Below the pieces are notes generated by a model. That model did not search any database. It was not told the DNA's origin and saw only the letters and a program-made list of their open reading frames with translations. Shown here piece by piece: positions 8,719 to 17,810 of a DNA stretch of 64,000 bases. Source of the stretch: Mayfieldus sp963841445 (GTDB taxonomy: Bacteria > Actinomycetota > Thermoleophilia > Solirubrobacterales > 70-9); NCBI GenBank assembly GCA_963841445.1, contig CAWJCP010000001.1, positions 186,001 to 250,000 on the forward strand. The letters run 5' to 3'. The stretch's first letter is position 1; each line of letters opens with the position of its first letter. The translations under genes and the position numbers were made by a program.

Positions 8719-9996
8719 TCAGTAGTCGAACTGTGGCCGCGAGATCGCAGTGGAGCCTCGTGGCCGGCCGGCAGAGCTTTGCGGATCCTGGAGCTTGCCC
8801 GAGAGCGCCAGGGCCAGGGCGGCCGTGCCGATCAGGGCGGCGCAGAAGATGTTCGCCGTCTCGTGCAGGCCGAGCTGGGTGACCGCGACGCCGGCGGCCA
8901 CGGCCGGCAGGCTGAACGCCAGATAGGAGACCGCGAAGATCGCGGAGACGAACCCGGCGCGCTGGTCGAGCGGCGCCTGGGTCGAAAGCGCTCGGAAGGC
9001 CCCCGCAAACGCGGGGCCGAAGCCGAGGCCGACGACGCCGGCGCCGAGCATGAAGAGGCCGGTCGAGCCGGCGGCAAGCGCCACAAGGATCATCGCGACA
9101 CCCACGATCAGCGCAGCGAGGCCGCCCCGGGCGGTGGAACGGGCGTGCGCGTCGCGAAGGCGCACCGATGCGATTGCGCTGATCCCGGCCATGATGAAGA
9201 TCGGCAGGCCGCCGACCACGTGGCTGCTGTCGCCGAGCACACCCGCGGTCAGCGAGGGCCCCAGTGAGAGGACGAGGCCGCCGAGCGCCCAGGTTGCGGC
9301 GATGCAGGGAATCGTGGCGACGAACGCGACCCGGAGCGGCTCCGGCACGGCGATCCTCGGCTGCAGCGAGGCGGCCCAATTGCTTTCGCGGGGCACCGTC
9401 TCGGGGATTGCGAGGACGAACGGGATCGCGACGGCGAAGGCTCCGAAGAGCAGCCAGTAGACGAGGCTGGTCGGGTCGGGGCCGAACTGGACCAGCAACC
9501 CGGTGCCAAGCGCCCCGGCCGCGAGGCCGGTCATCGGCGCGGCGACGCCGAGCACGGCGCCGAGCCGGGAGTTGTCATCGCCCTGCAGATCGAGCAGCGC
9601 GGCGCTGATCGCGCCCATCGCGATCCCCGTGGCGACTCCCTGCAGGATCCGGGCCGCGAACAGCCAGGCGACGCTGTGGGCCTCGGCGAAGGCGAGCATT
9701 GCGGCGATCTCGATCGCCAGCGCGACCACAAGTGTCGGCCGCCTGCCGACGTGATCGGAGACCGAGCCGGCGACGACGAGCGAGGCGAGCAGCGCCAGCG
9801 CGTAGACGGCGAAGACGCTGGTCAAGATGATCTCCGAGAAGTCCCAGCGCTGCTGGTAGACGACATAGAGCGGCGACGGCGCGCTGGAGGCGAGGAGAAA
9901 GCTTGCGAGGATCATGGCGAGCCCCCAGAAGGCAACCGGGCGACTGACAGTCGGAGCGATTCGTGTGGTTGTCGTGGTCATCGTGCGGGAAATCAA
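8719..9996 (-). CDS. MFS transporter
   Basis: Up to 425 residues with twelve predicted membrane helices. The loop 2-3 motif is GSVSDHVGRRPTLV and helix 4-5 contains RILQGVATGIAMGAISAALLDLQ, as in sugar or drug efflux members of the major facilitator superfamily. The start is ambiguous. TTG at 9996 has an AGGAAG site close by, while ATG at 9981 (MTTTTTR) gives a more usual N-terminus. It converges with the MMPL gene. The substrate is not predictable. Confidence 0.85.
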   Translation of the reverse strand: MISRTMTTTTTRIAPTVSRPVAFWGLAMILASFLLASSAPSPLYVVYQQRWDFSEIILTSVFAVYALALLASLVVAGSVSDHVGRRPTLVVALAIEIAAMLAFAEAHSVAWLFAARILQGVATGIAMGAISAALLDLQGDDNSRLGAVLGVAAPMTGLAAGALGTGLLVQFGPDPTSLVYWLLFGAFAVAIPFVLAIPETVPRESNWAASLQPRIAVPEPLRVAFVATIPCIAATWALGGLVLSLGPSLTAGVLGDSSHVVGGLPIFIMAGISAIASVRLRDAHARSTARGGLAALIVGVAMILVALAAGSTGLFMLGAGVVGLGFGPAFAGAFRALSTQAPLDQRAGFVSAIFAVSYLAFSLPAVAAGVAVTQLGLHETANIFCAALIGTAALALALSGKLQDPQSSAGRPRGSTAISRPQFDY

Positions 9997-10156
9997 CGCT
10001 TCCTAGAGGTTGAACGCTGCGGAGGTTCGCTTCTGTGAGATTGCGCGCTAAAGAACGGCGAGGCTCAGCTCGCTTCGCCGTGCCGACCTCGAGGACTGCT
10101 TCCCGGGCTGCTCGAAGTCTTGGCCGGCTTCGGTCCCGGTACAGTCGCCTGGCCCG

Positions 10157-10720
10157 ATGAGCTGGGAATGCGAGCACAGCGCCGATTCAAAGGCTTCTCC
10201 GGCCGCGGTCTGGGAGCGCTACACGGACGTGCCCAACTGGTCGCAGTGGTCTCCCAAGGGGGTCGCGGAGTCGAGCCTCGAGGGCGATTTCGAGGTTGGC
10301 GCGAAGGGGATGAGCAAGGCGCCAAACCTTCCGAAGGGCAAGTTCGAGCTGATCGAGGTCGAGCCTGAGCAGGGCTTTGCGTCGAAGGCAAAGCTCCCGG
10401 GCGCGGCCCTCGTCTTCGAGCACCGTCTCGAGCCGATCGACGGGGGCACGCGGATCACCCATCGCGCCACCCTGGACGGGCCGCTGAGTGCCATCTGGCG
10501 CCCTGCCGTCAGCCGCATCGTCGAACGCGGCCTGCCGCCAGGGGTCGAGCGGCTCGCCGAGCTCGCGTTCGAGAAGGAGCAGGAGGCGCGCGAGGAGGAG
10601 AAGGCCGAGCAGGAGCGCGAGCGCAGGCTCGAGAAGGCCGACGAGAAGTTCAAGGAGGAGATCGAGAAGACCTCCTCCGGCGACGGCGACGCGGGCGGCG
10701 CCAGCGTTCCCGGCGCCTGA
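10157..10720 (+). CDS. SRPBCC-family protein with a charged coiled-coil tail
   Basis: 187 residues. The first 130 or so form a START/SRPBCC (polyketide-cyclase-like) ligand-binding fold: SPAAVWERYTDVPNWSQWSP, then GTRITHRATLDG. Such proteins bind a hydrophobic ligand in a helix-grip cavity. The last 50 residues (KEQEAREEEKAEQERERRLEKA and on) are almost entirely charged and should form a long helix or coiled coil, an unusual addition to this fold. No ligand or partner is suggested by the neighbours. Confidence 0.8.
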   Translation: MSWECEHSADSKASPAAVWERYTDVPNWSQWSPKGVAESSLEGDFEVGAKGMSKAPNLPKGKFELIEVEPEQGFASKAKLPGAALVFEHRLEPIDGGTRITHRATLDGPLSAIWRPAVSRIVERGLPPGVERLAELAFEKEQEAREEEKAEQERERRLEKADEKFKEEIEKTSSGDGDAGGASVPGA

Positions 10721-10745
10721 TCGACGAGCTCCGCTGTCCGGCGCC

Positions 10746-12305
10746 TTACCAAGTGTCGACGAAACGCCGCCGGCCGGGCGGCTCTGAGGGATGCGCCGCG
10801 GCTGCCCGCAACGTCGCGGCGATCGCGCCCCGGGTCTCGGCCGGGTCGATGACGTCGTCGATCTCGAACAGCGCCGCTGCGTTCAGGGCCCGCGCGTTGC
10901 GTTGTGCCTGCGCGGTCAGCTCGCCCACCCGCTGCTCGCGCTCGGCTTCGTCGGCGATCGCGTCGAGCTCCTTGCGCAGCGCCAGTCGCACCGCCCCCTC
11001 CAGCCCCATCGGCCCCAGATGGGCACCGGGCCAGGCAACGGTCAGCAGCGGCGAGTGGGTGGAGCCGAAGGCCATCGCCTGCGCCCCTAGCCCGTAGCCG
11101 CGCCGCAGGACCACGGCGATCGTCGGCACTCGCAGCGCCGCGCCGGCGACGATCAGCCGCGAGGCGTGGCGGACGAGGCCGGTCGCCTCGGCTTCGGTTC
11201 CGACCATGAAGCCGGGCGTGTCGATCAGCGAGAGGACCGGCAACCCGAAGGCATCGCAGAGCTGCAGCAGCCGCGCCGCCTTGTCGGCGGCGTCGCTGGT
11301 GATCGCGCCCGCCGCGTGGACGGTGTTGTTTGCGATCACCCCGATCGGCCGACCCTCGATGCGGCCCAGCGCGGTCGTCATCTCCGGCGCAAAGGCCGCT
11401 CGCAGGAAGGTGGCCGTTCCCTCGTCGCAGAGCCCCTCGATGATCGGCGCGACCTTGTAGGCGCGGCGCTCGCGCTCGGGCACGGCCGTACGCAGAGCGG
11501 CCTGGTCGGGCTCGGCGCCGGCCGGTCCCGGGCCGCGAAAGTAGCCGAGCAGCTTCTTGGTGGCCGCGACCGCCTCGGCCTCGTCGGCGACGACCAGGTC
11601 GAGCACGCCGTTGGGCTCCTGGATCGACACCGGCCCGACTTCGTCGGCCGCGACCTCGCCGAGCCCGCCGCCCGCGATCATCGCCGGCCCGCCCATGCCG
11701 ATCGAGGCGTCCTCGGTGGCCACGATCAGATCCGCGCAGCCGGCGATCACCGCGTTTCCTGCGAAACAGCGGCCCCTGACGACGGCGATTCGCGGCACGA
11801 CTCCCGAGAGGCCCGCCCAGAAGTCAAACGCACGGACGTGAAGGCCGGAGACGGTCGCGTAGTCGGTGTCGCCCGGACGGCCGCCTCCCCCCTCGGCGAA
11901 GAAGACGGTCGGAAGCCGCATTCGCTCGATCAGCTCGAAGAGCCGGTCCTTCTTGAAGTGGCCGAGCGCCCCCTGCGTGCCGGCGAGGACCGTGTAGTCG
12001 TAGGAGAGCACCGCGCAGGGAATCCCGTCGACCTCGCCGGTTCCGGCGATCAGGCCGTCAGCGGGAGTATTTGCGATCAGGTCCTCGATCTCGCGGCGGC
12101 CGCGCTGCGCGGCGATCGCGTAGCGCCCGTACTCAACGAAGGTGCCGGGATCGACAAGGTCGGCGACGTTCTCGCGCGCCGTGCGCCCGCCCGCTTCATG
12201 GCGCTTCTGTACTGCCTCCGGCCGCGCTGCGTCCTCGGTCAGCTCTCGCCGGCGCCGCAGCTCTGAGAGGTCCGCGTCGCGGTCCGGCTCGTCCTGCATC
12301 GGCAC
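10746..12305 (-). CDS. Acyl-CoA carboxylase carboxyltransferase (beta) subunit
   Basis: 519 residues of the crotonase-fold carboxyltransferase family (propionyl/acetyl/methylcrotonyl-CoA carboxylase beta chain). The N-terminal half has GLIAGTGEVDGIPCAVLSYDYTVLAGTQG and the acyl-CoA site GRCFAGNAVIAGCADLIVA. The C-terminal half has the biotin-side signature LIDTPGFMVGTEAEATGLVRHASRL. It transfers CO2 from carboxybiotin to an acyl-CoA. No biotin-carboxylase subunit is adjacent, so the substrate is open. The ATG is at 12305, or 12299 for the second in-frame Met. Confidence 0.9.
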   Translation of the reverse strand: MPMQDEPDRDADLSELRRRRELTEDAARPEAVQKRHEAGGRTARENVADLVDPGTFVEYGRYAIAAQRGRREIEDLIANTPADGLIAGTGEVDGIPCAVLSYDYTVLAGTQGALGHFKKDRLFELIERMRLPTVFFAEGGGGRPGDTDYATVSGLHVRAFDFWAGLSGVVPRIAVVRGRCFAGNAVIAGCADLIVATEDASIGMGGPAMIAGGGLGEVAADEVGPVSIQEPNGVLDLVVADEAEAVAATKKLLGYFRGPGPAGAEPDQAALRTAVPERERRAYKVAPIIEGLCDEGTATFLRAAFAPEMTTALGRIEGRPIGVIANNTVHAAGAITSDAADKAARLLQLCDAFGLPVLSLIDTPGFMVGTEAEATGLVRHASRLIVAGAALRVPTIAVVLRRGYGLGAQAMAFGSTHSPLLTVAWPGAHLGPMGLEGAVRLALRKELDAIADEAEREQRVGELTAQAQRNARALNAAALFEIDDVIDPAETRGAIAATLRAAAAHPSEPPGRRRFVDTW

Positions 12306-12485
12306 AACTTCTCAGGTTCGCCGTTTGACCGAGGTTTAGGCTCGATGGGCCCGACCCCACGGCCTCCGGCGTAACATGGGCGCTACAGAAGCAGCGAGCA
12401 CTGCCTCGCCTCGGACGCATGACAGCTCGCGCTACGCTGCGCCGCAACGCAACGGCGGGATTGGCGGCCTACGGGAGGAGAGTTC
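12306..12485. other. Divergent intergenic region
   Basis: 180 bases between the divergent carboxyltransferase and secreted-protein genes. A ribosome site (GGGAGGAGAG) is visible just before 12486. Promoters for both genes should lie here, but no convincing -35/-10 pair was identified by eye. Confidence 0.4.
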
Positions 12486-13496
12486 ATGGACAGCTTGTTG
12501 CCGTCGATCTCGCGCCATCGAAGTGCGTCTCGGCAGGTGGTCCGGCTGGGCGTGGCTTCCCTTGTTGTCGGGGCCCTGGCGCTCCCGGCTTCGGCTTCCG
12601 CGGCGGTGGCGATCGGCACCACGGGCGGGAACGGTGCTGCAGACTGCCCGGCGGACTTCACCTGGGCACAGGACTCGACCGCAGTCGGCAGCCCGACGTA
12701 CGTCGTCCCGGCCGGCGGTGGGGTGATCACGTCTTGGAGCCACGACCGCGGTCCGGCGCTCGGGACGGCCCAGCTGCGGCTGAAGGTCTTCCGCAAGACC
12801 GCCCCAAACACGTACTTGGTCGTTGGACAGAGCAATTTCGAGACGCTGGCGGCTGCGGGGGTCAATACGTTCGCCACCCGGGTCGAGGTCGCAGGCGGCG
12901 ACATCCTCGGCTTCCGGCTCACGGCTGGTCCCACCTCCTGCCGGAGAAGTGGGAGTAGCGGCGACCTGGCGGTGGCCAGCGGGCCTGCGCAGCCCGATCC
13001 TCCGATCGGTGGCTCGGTCTCGTTCGGCACGGTCGGCGCGTTCTTGCTCAACCTCGCGGCGACGGTCGAGCCCGACTGCGACTCAGACGGCTTCGGAGAC
13101 GAGACCCAGGACGCCGACATTTCGCTCTGTAAGGACCGCAACTTCAGTTTCGGCAAGCTGAAGCGGAACAAGAAGCGGGGCACGGCGAGGTTGACCGTCG
13201 AGGTACCAGGTCCGGGCACCCTGGTCCTGAGCGGCAAGGGGCTCGCAAAGCAGCGCCCGGACGCTGCCTCCCGCACGCGGACGACCTTCGCCAAGGTCGT
13301 GAGCGCCGCCGGCAAGGTGAAGCTCAAGATCCGCCCCAAGGGTCGCAAGAAGCGCAAACTGAACCGCAGCGGCAAGGTCAAGGTGAAGGCACACGTCACC
13401 TACACGCCAACCGGTGGCGGCCCGAACACAAAGTCGAAGCGCATCAGGTTGGTCAAGCGGCCCAATTTTCGACGGACCCTTGGAATGCGCCGGTAG
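12486..13496 (+). CDS. Secreted protein with a calcium-type D-rich motif and lysine-rich basic C-terminal domain
   Basis: 336 residues with a signal peptide (basic start, then LGVASLVVGALALPASASAA). The middle resembles a beta-sandwich of unknown function. Near residue 195 is an EPDCDSDGFGDETQD motif, similar to a thrombospondin type-3 calcium repeat. The last 110 residues are a conserved, strongly basic module: KRGTARLTVEVPGPGTL, then AGKVKLKIRPKGRKK, then GKVKVKAHVTYTPTGG. The same layout recurs at 32,202-33,155, and its C-terminal module recurs at the right edge of the window. No function is known; the tail may bind cell wall or other polyanions (inference). Confidence 0.75.
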   Translation: MDSLLPSISRHRSASRQVVRLGVASLVVGALALPASASAAVAIGTTGGNGAADCPADFTWAQDSTAVGSPTYVVPAGGGVITSWSHDRGPALGTAQLRLKVFRKTAPNTYLVVGQSNFETLAAAGVNTFATRVEVAGGDILGFRLTAGPTSCRRSGSSGDLAVASGPAQPDPPIGGSVSFGTVGAFLLNLAATVEPDCDSDGFGDETQDADISLCKDRNFSFGKLKRNKKRGTARLTVEVPGPGTLVLSGKGLAKQRPDAASRTRTTFAKVVSAAGKVKLKIRPKGRKKRKLNRSGKVKVKAHVTYTPTGGGPNTKSKRIRLVKRPNFRRTLGMRR

Positions 13497-13507
13497 GGAC
13501 GCAGCCT

Positions 13508-13657
13508 TCAGCAGGCTCGCCCCGAGCAGAGTCGGCCGGCGTGCTCGTAGGCATGCAGCTGCACCAGGAGGTTGCCGACCAAGCACCAGTGCTGATCAAT
13601 TCCGAACTCCAGGGCGAGGTCGGCGATCTTCTCCCACAGACGGCGCAGAAGGGGCAC
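13508..13657 (-). pseudogene. Relic of a nucleotidyltransferase-like gene
   Basis: A 49-codon minus-strand frame from GTG 13657 reads LWEKIADLALEFGIDQHWCL, followed by VGNLLVQLHAYEHAGR and a stop. This matches the opening of small nucleotidyltransferase-fold proteins (AbiEii-like style), where a vGG-x-M-x-x-LH-x-x-EH segment leads into the catalytic DxD. Here the reading breaks just after the EH, so no catalytic residues remain. It is most likely a truncated relic lying between two plus-strand genes. Identification is by pattern only. Confidence 0.4.
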
Positions 13658-13787
13658 TCATGCGGCGCCTACTGGCGGTCATCGTCCAGTCTGCCTCGTC
13701 ACTGTCCCAAGCGCTCAGTCGGCGGCGTCGGTGGAGCGCCGCCGCACGTGCCTGAGCCGGCCGTCTGCTCCCTGGTAGGTTGGCGCC

Positions 13788-15743
13788 GTGGACCGCCGTG
13801 CGGGCCGGCTGACGATCGCCCCCGTCCTTTGCGCCTTCTGCTTGACCGTCGCTCCGGCGCCGCCGGGGGCGGCCGCGGCAATCGGAGAGAAGCAGACGCT
13901 GGTGAGCCAGTACGCGCCGATTCTGATGCTGCGGGCGCAGGAAGACCCGCCCTGCGACACGACCGAGGAGCAGTTCCAGCCGACCACGGTGGACGTCGTG
14001 CTCGGCAATCCGCGAGTCAAGCTGGTGCTGAACGCAGGGCGGAAGCGGGAGGAGATAACCACCGCCCCGACGGCTGCGGACATCGCCGGCCTCGGCAGCG
14101 ACTACTACATGGTCCTCCCGGGCGATCCGCTGGACGCCGGCTGCACCTACGCAAAGGACTTCGCGGCGCTCAAACGGGCCGGCAGGGCGCCGCCGGTCAC
14201 CTACGCGCGAATCGCCACCGAGCGAGGGCATCGCGGCTTCGTGGTGCAGTACTGGTTCTTCTACTACTTCAACCAGTTCAACGATGTGCACGAGGGCGAT
14301 TGGGAGGGCATGCAGATCGCCTTCGATGCGAGGACCCCGGCGGCGGCGCTGCGCAAGGGGCCCTATGAGATAGCCCTCTTCCAGCACGGCGGCGGCGAGA
14401 AGGCCGACTGGGACGACGGCAAGGTCGAGAAGGAGGGAGACCATCCGGTCGTCTACCCGGCGGCGGGATCACACGCGACCTTCTATGACTCGGCCGTCTT
14501 CGTCGAGAACGGACAGGGAGGATCGGGCGTCGGCTGCGACAACACCACCGAGCCCCTGCGGCGCCTCAGCCTCGAGCCGCAGATAATCCCCACCGAGCCG
14601 ACCCTGAAGAGCAGCTTCCAGTGGCTTACTTACGAGGGCCACTGGGGCCAGAAGGAGAAGGGATTCAACACCGGGCCGACCGGCCCGAACACGAAGGCGG
14701 TGTGGTCGGAGCCGTTCACCTGGATGGACGGGGTGCGGAGAACGAGTCCGACTCTGCCCGGGGGCGCGGTCCTCGGCCCAGCCGCGACCGGCATCTTCTG
14801 CAGCGGGGTCGCCGCCGCTTCGGAGTTCATCAACCTGCAGGCCAGGTCCACGTTGGGCGTCCTTTTGCTGGCGCTGATCGCGGTCCTGCTGATCGCCGTC
14901 CCGGCGGTGGTCACTCGTTGGCGTCCGGTCGACCTGTCGACGCTGCGACAACCACGTGCCTTCGGACAGCTGATCCGGGGAGCGCGGCAGCTCTATGGGC
15001 GACACTGGCGCGCCTTCCTGCTGCTCGGCCTGTCGGCGGCCCCGATCATCGGCGCCGTCGAAGCAGCGCAATGGCTCTACCAGCAGATCACCGGCAGCCA
15101 CGATCTCAACCCCTCACTCTCGGTTGGCGGGCTGAAGCTGGAGCTCTCGCTCTCAATCGCGGGGGTTGGGCGGACCTTGGGGTTCACGATCGCTGCGGCG
15201 GCGGTGATCTCCTTCGTCTGCCTGCTCGAGCGGGGAGAGGCGGCCAGCTTCCTCGCCGCCTACCGCGAGGCGTTGGGGCGCTTCTGGCGCCTCGTCCTCG
15301 GTCAGCTGCTCGCCATCGCGATGGTGATCGGGCTGCTGATCACCGTGATCGGCATCCCGATCGCAGTTTGGAAGTTCATCGGCTGGCAGTTCGTCCAGCA
15401 GGAGATCCTGTTTCGCGATAAGTCGATCAGGCAAGCCTTCCATGGCAGCTCAGATGTGGTGCGAGGAAACTGGTGGCGAACCCTGCGGACCGCCGGCTTC
15501 CTGTGGCTGGTCGGCGCCGCCGCCGGCCCGGTGCTCGGCTTCGTGCTGATCTTCGCCAACTTCTCGCTCGTCTGGGTGAACCTGATCAGCTCGTTCGTCT
15601 TCGCGGTGCTGATCCCCTACGTGGCGATCGGCCGCACCCTGCTCTACCTCGACCTGCGCGCACGCGAGGAGCTGCAGCCGGCGCCGAGGCGCCGCCGCCG
15701 GCTCAGGGCTGGGGCCACGCGCCGAGGCGTCGCGACCGGCTGA
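13788..15743 (+). CDS. Secreted Vps62-like domain fused to a multi-helix membrane domain
   Basis: 651 residues from GTG 13788. After a signal peptide (RLTIAPVLCAFCLTVAPAPPGAAAA), residues 30 to 310 resemble the Vps62/DUF946 family: YWFFYYFNQFNDVHEGDWEG and VVYPAAGSHATFYD are its hallmark blocks. A helix (LGVLLLALIAVLLIAVPAVV) follows, then an integral membrane domain of about five helices and an arginine-rich cytoplasmic end. The second half resembles generic DUF-type actinobacterial membrane proteins with an amphipathic lead-in. The fusion suggests a surface-exposed domain anchored to a membrane module. Function is unknown. Confidence 0.7.
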   Translation: MDRRAGRLTIAPVLCAFCLTVAPAPPGAAAAIGEKQTLVSQYAPILMLRAQEDPPCDTTEEQFQPTTVDVVLGNPRVKLVLNAGRKREEITTAPTAADIAGLGSDYYMVLPGDPLDAGCTYAKDFAALKRAGRAPPVTYARIATERGHRGFVVQYWFFYYFNQFNDVHEGDWEGMQIAFDARTPAAALRKGPYEIALFQHGGGEKADWDDGKVEKEGDHPVVYPAAGSHATFYDSAVFVENGQGGSGVGCDNTTEPLRRLSLEPQIIPTEPTLKSSFQWLTYEGHWGQKEKGFNTGPTGPNTKAVWSEPFTWMDGVRRTSPTLPGGAVLGPAATGIFCSGVAAASEFINLQARSTLGVLLLALIAVLLIAVPAVVTRWRPVDLSTLRQPRAFGQLIRGARQLYGRHWRAFLLLGLSAAPIIGAVEAAQWLYQQITGSHDLNPSLSVGGLKLELSLSIAGVGRTLGFTIAAAAVISFVCLLERGEAASFLAAYREALGRFWRLVLGQLLAIAMVIGLLITVIGIPIAVWKFIGWQFVQQEILFRDKSIRQAFHGSSDVVRGNWWRTLRTAGFLWLVGAAAGPVLGFVLIFANFSLVWVNLISSFVFAVLIPYVAIGRTLLYLDLRAREELQPAPRRRRRLRAGATRRGVATG

Positions 15744-15777
15744 GCCCCTCCGCCATGCGGGTATCGTCCGCATCGTG

Positions 15778-15880
15778 ATGACGGTCGGGTTCGAGCTCGA
15801 CGGGCAGCGCTTGTCGGCATCAACGGCGGCCCCGAGCTCAAGTTCGGCGAGGCCGTCTCCTTCGAGCTCTACCGCGGGCT
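15778..15880 (+). pseudogene. Relic of a PhnB/VOC-family (glyoxalase-like) gene
   Basis: From ATG 15778 the frame gives MTVGFELDGQR. One base later the family sequence continues as VGINGGPELKFGEAVSFELYR before breaking down. The pair is characteristic of PhnB/3-demethylubiquinone-methyltransferase-like VOC proteins (about 155 aa). Only some 34 codons survive, with one frameshift and no C-terminal half, so this is a fragment rather than a gene. Confidence 0.6.
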
Positions 15881-15947
15881 AGGACGACCGTACGACCCGT
15901 GTTCGGGCGTTTATAGGCTCCCGCTCATCTTCTTCGACCTCTCGACA

Positions 15948-16727
15948 GTGGAGCTTGCGCTGCTGCTGCTCGGGCTGATGCTCGGTGCGACCGGCCTGGG
16001 CGCACTCATCGGCAGTCGTGTACGCCATTTATCGGCGAGCCTCAGCGAACCGTTCGGCGTTCTGCAGGCCGCAATGCTCGGCGTCGTCGGATTGATCCTC
16101 GCGTTCGGGCTGTCGCTGTCACTGTCGCGCTATGAGGACCGCCGCGTGGTCATAGTCGATGAGGCCAACGCGATCGGAACCACCTACCTGCGAGCCCAGA
16201 CGCTGCCCGAGCCGATTCGCACCCGGTCCCTGAAGCTCCTGATCAAATACACGCGCAGCGCAATCCGCATCTCAGAGTATGAGCCGGGCAGCGCCGTCGA
16301 GGACACTGTCACGGCGTACGAGGGGGGACTACAGCGGCAGCTCTGGGCCCTGGCCGGCGAGGCACTCGATTCGGAGCCTACGGCGAGTGCGCCTCGCCTT
16401 TACGTTGAGACGCTGAACGAGATGATCGACGCCCAGGGCACCCGCATTGCGGCCCTCAATAACCAGGTTCCAGGCGCGGTTCTCCTGCTCGAGGTGATCG
16501 GCGCGTGCCTGGCGATGGGGCTGCTCGCCGCCTACCTGGCGCTCGTCGGCCGCGGCCTCGTCGGGATTCTGCTGGCTTCGGTTCTAGTGGCTTTTCTGCT
16601 CTTCGTCACCAGTGATCTCGACCGCCCGACCCGCGGCCCGATCGAGATCCCCGACACCGTGCTCAAGCATCAGTACGAGTCGATGCAGCTACCTCCGGCG
16701 GCAAGCGCCCCGCGTCCTGCCCGTTAG
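15948..16727 (+). CDS. DUF4239 (bestrophin-like) membrane protein
   Basis: 259 residues from GTG 15948. Two membrane helices at the N-terminus (LLLLGLMLGATGLGALIG and LGVVGLILAFGLSLSLS) are followed by SRYEDRRVVIVDEANAIGTTYLRA, a typical DUF4239 block. A soluble helical middle and two C-terminal helices (VIGACLAMGLLAAYLALVG, GILLASVLVAFLLFVTSD) ending in DLDRP complete the family pattern. The function of DUF4239 proteins is unknown; a remote relation to bestrophin channels has been proposed. It is the last clear chromosomal gene before the tRNA-Asp-linked island. Confidence 0.75.
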   Translation: MELALLLLGLMLGATGLGALIGSRVRHLSASLSEPFGVLQAAMLGVVGLILAFGLSLSLSRYEDRRVVIVDEANAIGTTYLRAQTLPEPIRTRSLKLLIKYTRSAIRISEYEPGSAVEDTVTAYEGGLQRQLWALAGEALDSEPTASAPRLYVETLNEMIDAQGTRIAALNNQVPGAVLLLEVIGACLAMGLLAAYLALVGRGLVGILLASVLVAFLLFVTSDLDRPTRGPIEIPDTVLKHQYESMQLPPAASAPRPAR

Positions 16728-16895
16728 GCGGCGACGAGGTGGGTGGTCGGCCCTGCCAGCATCATTAGGCCTGAGGTTCGCCGGTCACTGGCGGATCAGT
16801 TCGTCCCCCGAGGACCGCGAGAATCCTGCCGGCCGGGGAATCGAAAGCCAACGCAAGGGCGCGGACGCCTCCCGCAAGCGGATAAAGCGGTGAGG

Positions 16896-16960
16896 CCGAG
16901 GCGTGGGGTTCGAACCCACTAGAGACGTAACGGCCCCTGCCGGTTTTCGCGACCGCCGCA
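16896..16960 (-). other. Degenerate tRNA-Ser-like 3' fragment
   Basis: On the minus strand an intact T-arm (GTGGG TTCGAAC CCCAC) is preceded by a class-II-type variable region and an anticodon-arm remnant that reads like tRNA-Ser(CGA) but has G at the position of the invariant U33. No matching D-arm is found. It looks like a broken tRNA copy of the kind left by integration events, located just outside the first tRNA-Asp fragment. Confidence 0.4.
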
Positions 16961-17105
16961 GGCCAAGCCTGCATCCCGATCCATCTCACCTCGGGGCGCA
17001 GATGAAACGACAATTCTCTGGCTGGCAGCCATCCGGTGCGCCAAACCGGATGCCGTCTTGCCTTGCTGATCCTTCGTTTTCGCCTCTACAGAGCCAAATC
17101 TGGAA

Positions 17106-17225
<120 letters not shown>

Positions 17226-17306
17226 ATTGGGGTAGCAGCCTGCCTGAGGATTCGGCTGCTCCTCGTCGCCTCTATGAAGAAGAGACAGACCGTCAGGTAG
17301 CGGTCG

Positions 17307-17729
17307 CTACTCCGACAGCCCGGCGGCGGCGAGGCCATCGGCCCGCTCCTGATACTCCTCGATCCGGCGCAGCTTGCCGCCTTCGACCGTGTTGATGTGA
17401 GCCAACTCCATGTCGATTGGAACCCCGCTTTCTGCTCCGTGACCTGAGAAGCGGACCCAGACGAAGGCCCGATCGCCGTTGAGCTGGATCTCCAGCGGCT
17501 CCACCTGCAGGTCGGGATAGGCCTCGACCCATCGTCCTACCTGCCTTCTCACCGCCTCGATGCCCCGGTGAATCGCGGGGTCAGGGTCGCTGGCGGAGTT
17601 CACGTACACGCCATCGGGATGCCAGATATCCAGAGACGCGAGCTCTTGCTCGTCAACGGGGTCTCGTTCAGCTTGGTTGAACCTGGCGTATCCCCGGCGG
17701 ATGAAATCGTCGACACTCTCCTGCGACAT
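17307..17729 (-). CDS. SnoaL/NTF2-like protein
   Basis: 140 residues of the cone-shaped NTF2-like fold: helix MSQESVDDFIRRGYARFNQA, then WHPDGVYVNSASDPDPAIHRG, then the beta-sheet with FVWVRFSGHGAESG, ending DGLAAAGLSE. Family members include SnoaL cyclases, ketosteroid isomerase and many uncharacterised ligand binders; the substrate is unknown. It shares the MSQE start and AAGLSE end with the cassette arrays further right. It is headed by its own TTGAAA-17-GATACT promoter with the -10 only 9 bases before the ATG. Confidence 0.85.
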   Translation of the reverse strand: MSQESVDDFIRRGYARFNQAERDPVDEQELASLDIWHPDGVYVNSASDPDPAIHRGIEAVRRQVGRWVEAYPDLQVEPLEIQLNGDRAFVWVRFSGHGAESGVPIDMELAHINTVEGGKLRRIEEYQERADGLAAAGLSE

Positions 17730-17738
17730 CGCCCGCGC

Positions 17739-17767
17739 AGTATCTCGCGAGAGACCGCCGCTTTCAA
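17739..17767 (-). promoter_or_regulatory. Leaderless-type promoter of the 17,307-17,729 gene
   Basis: On the minus strand: -35 TTGAAA (17,767-17,762), 17-base spacer, -10 GATACT (17,744-17,739), then 9 bases to the ATG. The predicted transcript starts within about 3 bases of the start codon. Four other cassette units carry the same GATACTGC box at the same distance. Confidence 0.7.
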
Positions 17768-17810
17768 TGCGCAGGAGGCATCGGCGACGGGTCGCCGGTC
17801 GTGACTCCCT

